Assembly: GCF_030936135.1 (NCBI RefSeq)
Contig: NC_082595.1
Coordinates: 18,303,930 to 18,367,929 of the forward strand
Source: Gavia stellata
Taxonomy: Eukaryota > Chordata > Aves > Gaviiformes > Gaviidae
Direction: 5' to 3'
Length of the DNA stretch: 64,000 nucleotides
Made by a program: the position numbers and the translations under genes
Notes under the pieces: generated by a model
Told to the model about the DNA's origin: nothing
Seen by the model: only the letters and a program-made list of their open reading frames with translations
Databases searched by the model: none
In this document: in pieces, positions 62,070 through 64,000 of the stretch
How positions within the stretch are numbered: the stretch's first letter is position 1
Layout: each line of letters starts with the position of its first letter

Positions 62070-64000
62070 AGAGAAAAAATATGATTAACTCTGAAATTCA
62101 GATTGGTCCCTTTTAATTTATACTCCAGTATATGTGTTATTTAGAAAAATTTACAGTTGAGGAAATCCATTAAGACAGACAATTGTGTGGGTGTCTATGT
62201 GTGAAAATTCTTTAAAATTAAGATTAGGAAATATAACCAATTGTTCTACTTACTGGGAAGAATATTTTTCTTTTTTGTTTTGTGTGTTTTTCTGTTAACA
62301 AGAACAAAGGTCTTAAATTTCATTAAAACTAATCAGAGATATTTCCTCTGTCAAAAGAAGCTTAAGGCACAGCAGGTGGCAGTCAGTCATTTACTATTAC
62401 ACTGAATTCTTTTCATACCCCCCATTTGTTTAAATTTTACCTTGAAGTAAAATGTCTGTATTTCAGTTGTACTCATGGGAATCGATAAGGGTAAGTGATT
62501 CTAAAATGGACCTCTTCAGAGTCATACAAATTGTGCTCAGGATCGTTCTTATTTCTGTATGATTTTTATGTATTTGTAATGCAACATTGCATGAGCTTTT
62601 GTGAGATTGAATTTAATAATCTGTGTAGTGTGTCTTGAGATACTCAGGTTTGAAGTGCTGTAGAAGTGTAAAATATTAATGTTTTGTCATGCAACTTTTA
62701 TCTACTATTTTAGAATAAATACAGTTGGAGATAATCACTTTGGGTTCTGTCTGGGATTGCATATCATTAATAAAAATGTTTTAGCTGAAAAAAGACCAAT
62801 GAAGACAGTAAAAAATATCTTTTTATTCAGTGGGAATTTGGTCATTCAATCCTGACCTTGCAGTGACTAATATTAAAGTACAAGGATTCCTCAAAATCAT
62901 CTTATTTACATACTCAACTATTCAGTTATCTACTGGTGTGTTAGTGTTGGGTTATGCCATTTCTAAAGACCTTGCATAATAAAATAGTCATGTAAAATTA
63001 TTTATCTCAAGATGACTCATTAATATCCACAAGGTGCTAAGAAATCTTATTGCATTTTTTCTCCAAGTGGCCTATATGTCCAGAGAAAAATGACAATGAG
63101 ATAGTCTCATGCAGCTGATCTACAATGGCAGTAGGGACAATTCAATTTTAGTGTCCACAGCAATTTGATACATCGGTGCTCTTAAAAGTCCCTACTACCA
63201 CACCCGCATATCTTTTGTTGTCCTTAAGACGTAGTAGCAAGTTCTGGAATTACAACTGCATTTTTGTGTGTGTGTGGAGATATTCCCTTCTGATAGGGTA
63301 TCCTGAACCAAATTTAGAGTTACAAATTAGTAGTGATACAGCCACATGATTTGACACTATAGTGGAATTAGAACTGTATGTATTTCCCCAAAATAATAGA
63401 CTATAATATTCCCACTGCTTTGATGAACATGCCTATTAAGTGTCATTTAACATGTACTCCGTTTAGAGAATGCTAAAAGATTTTATTGATTAGCAAATGA
63501 TTGCTACCCATACCTGCTGAAGTTTTTACTAATAGAATTTGAAATCACTGCTGGCCACCAAATGTTAGGTCTATTCACATCCTACAGAAAAGGTAATTTT
63601 CTGGTTTTGATATTTCCTAATTAACATATACAGACATTAGAGTAACAGAAAAAAACAGGAACTTTTTAATAATTTAAAGTGAAGGCATTTGTTTTTGATT
63701 AGTAAATCACAGATTTTTGGGTGAATTATTTCCAGCAAGGCCTGTAGTATATATTTGAGACAAGCATATGTTGTCCAGAAAGTAAGAATGCTTGTAATTA
63801 ACTACAAAACACCAGCAGCAGAGTTTGGATTTTTGGCTGTGAGGACCAGAACTTAAGCTGATAAACTTTACTAGAAATGGGAGGTGGGTTGGGAGACTTA
63901 ACTGATGAAAATCTGAAGAGTGGGGAGGTGTGGGCAGGAATGTGGAAGGTTTTTGCATATGGATCAAAGGCAGTGTCAGAGGTCTTGTGGCTGTGGAGGG

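Larger units (their letters stand above)
13264..64000 (+). other. KIF6: KIF6 gene, 5' part (exons 1-7; continues past the right edge)
   Basis: Seven exons of 66, 110, 75, 148, 110, 130 and 207 bases join in frame through GT-AG introns of phases 0, 2, 2, 0, 2 and 0, with intron 7 in phase 0, to give 282 codons. The product is the N-terminal kinesin motor of KIF6, a kinesin-9 family member with a predicted ATP-driven microtubule motor domain. KIF6 has been linked to motile, especially ependymal, cilia. The vertebrate protein is about 800 residues, so the last part of the motor, the coiled coils and the tail lie downstream. KIF6 is preferred over its paralogue KIF9 because stretches such as VPRDLADGFVNNKRESYKF and LEIYNECGYDLLDPRHEAS match KIF6 as I remember it. 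No frameshift, stop or splice-site defect is visible, so the gene looks intact as far as it goes. Confidence 0.93.
60492..64000 (+). other. KIF6: KIF6 intron 7 (right end outside the window)
   Basis: The donor is GTAAAA. At least 3509 bases lie in the window and no acceptor with a kinesin continuation is found before the edge. It holds an (AAT)n run (about 61051-61068), a 19-base tandem duplication (61122-61159) and a G-rich tract (62043-62069). No transposable element was recognised. Confidence 0.8.

Noticed and set aside
1..64000. tRNA, rRNA, microRNA or other structured RNA genes
   Set aside because: No cloverleaf with A and B boxes or known RNA motif was recognised by eye; hairpins found are in microsatellite-like sequence. 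A tRNAscan or Infernal run would decide.
1..64000. A previously undescribed biological system
   Set aside because: The content is explained by one kinesin gene, its promoter, and CR1/LTR retroelement remnants; no gene cluster or unexplained multi-gene arrangement is present.

Overview
The window is vertebrate nuclear DNA, and almost certainly bird DNA. It is AT-rich and gene-poor. Several of its repeats are CR1 LINEs, including copies that end in the octamer-type 3' tail of avian CR1. It also carries two antisense retroviral-type LTRs. I see nothing prokaryotic, no CRISPR array, no tRNA or rRNA, and no second protein-coding gene.

One gene can be supported: the 5' part of KIF6 (kinesin-9 family), on the + strand. 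Seven coding exons at 13264-13329, 14309-14418, 17636-17710, 34453-34600, 39161-39270, 48292-48421 and 60285-60491 join in frame through GT-AG introns. Together they give 282 residues with no stop codon. This is most of the kinesin motor domain: the first strand, P-loop GQTGSGKT (residues 97-104), switch I NQASTRSH (217-224) and switch II DLAGSE (250-255). The rest of the motor and the whole stalk and tail lie past the right edge.

Layout: 1-12800 is intergenic sequence with no recognisable gene. About 12830-13480 is a CpG-rich promoter with a pyrimidine triplet tract and a possible RFX/X-box site just upstream of the ATG. From 13264 to the right edge everything is KIF6 exon or intron. Intron 2 holds a sense CR1 with an internal deletion. 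Intron 3 holds three antisense CR1 fragments of different ages. Intron 5 holds a 561-bp LTR. Intron 6 holds an old antisense CR1, a roughly 1.5-kb LTR-like element with an internal tandem repeat, and a longer sense CR1.

I found no undescribed biological system. The most useful second-look items are: (1) two closely related CR1 copies in opposite orientation that flank KIF6 exons 4-6; (2) the shared loss of the second catalytic Asp codon in the CR1 reverse-transcriptase motif; (3) a candidate ciliary X-box at the promoter; (4) a perfect 26-bp palindrome in intron 3; (5) a strong G-quadruplex candidate in intron 7. Family and repeat calls rest on reading the sequence; no database search was run.
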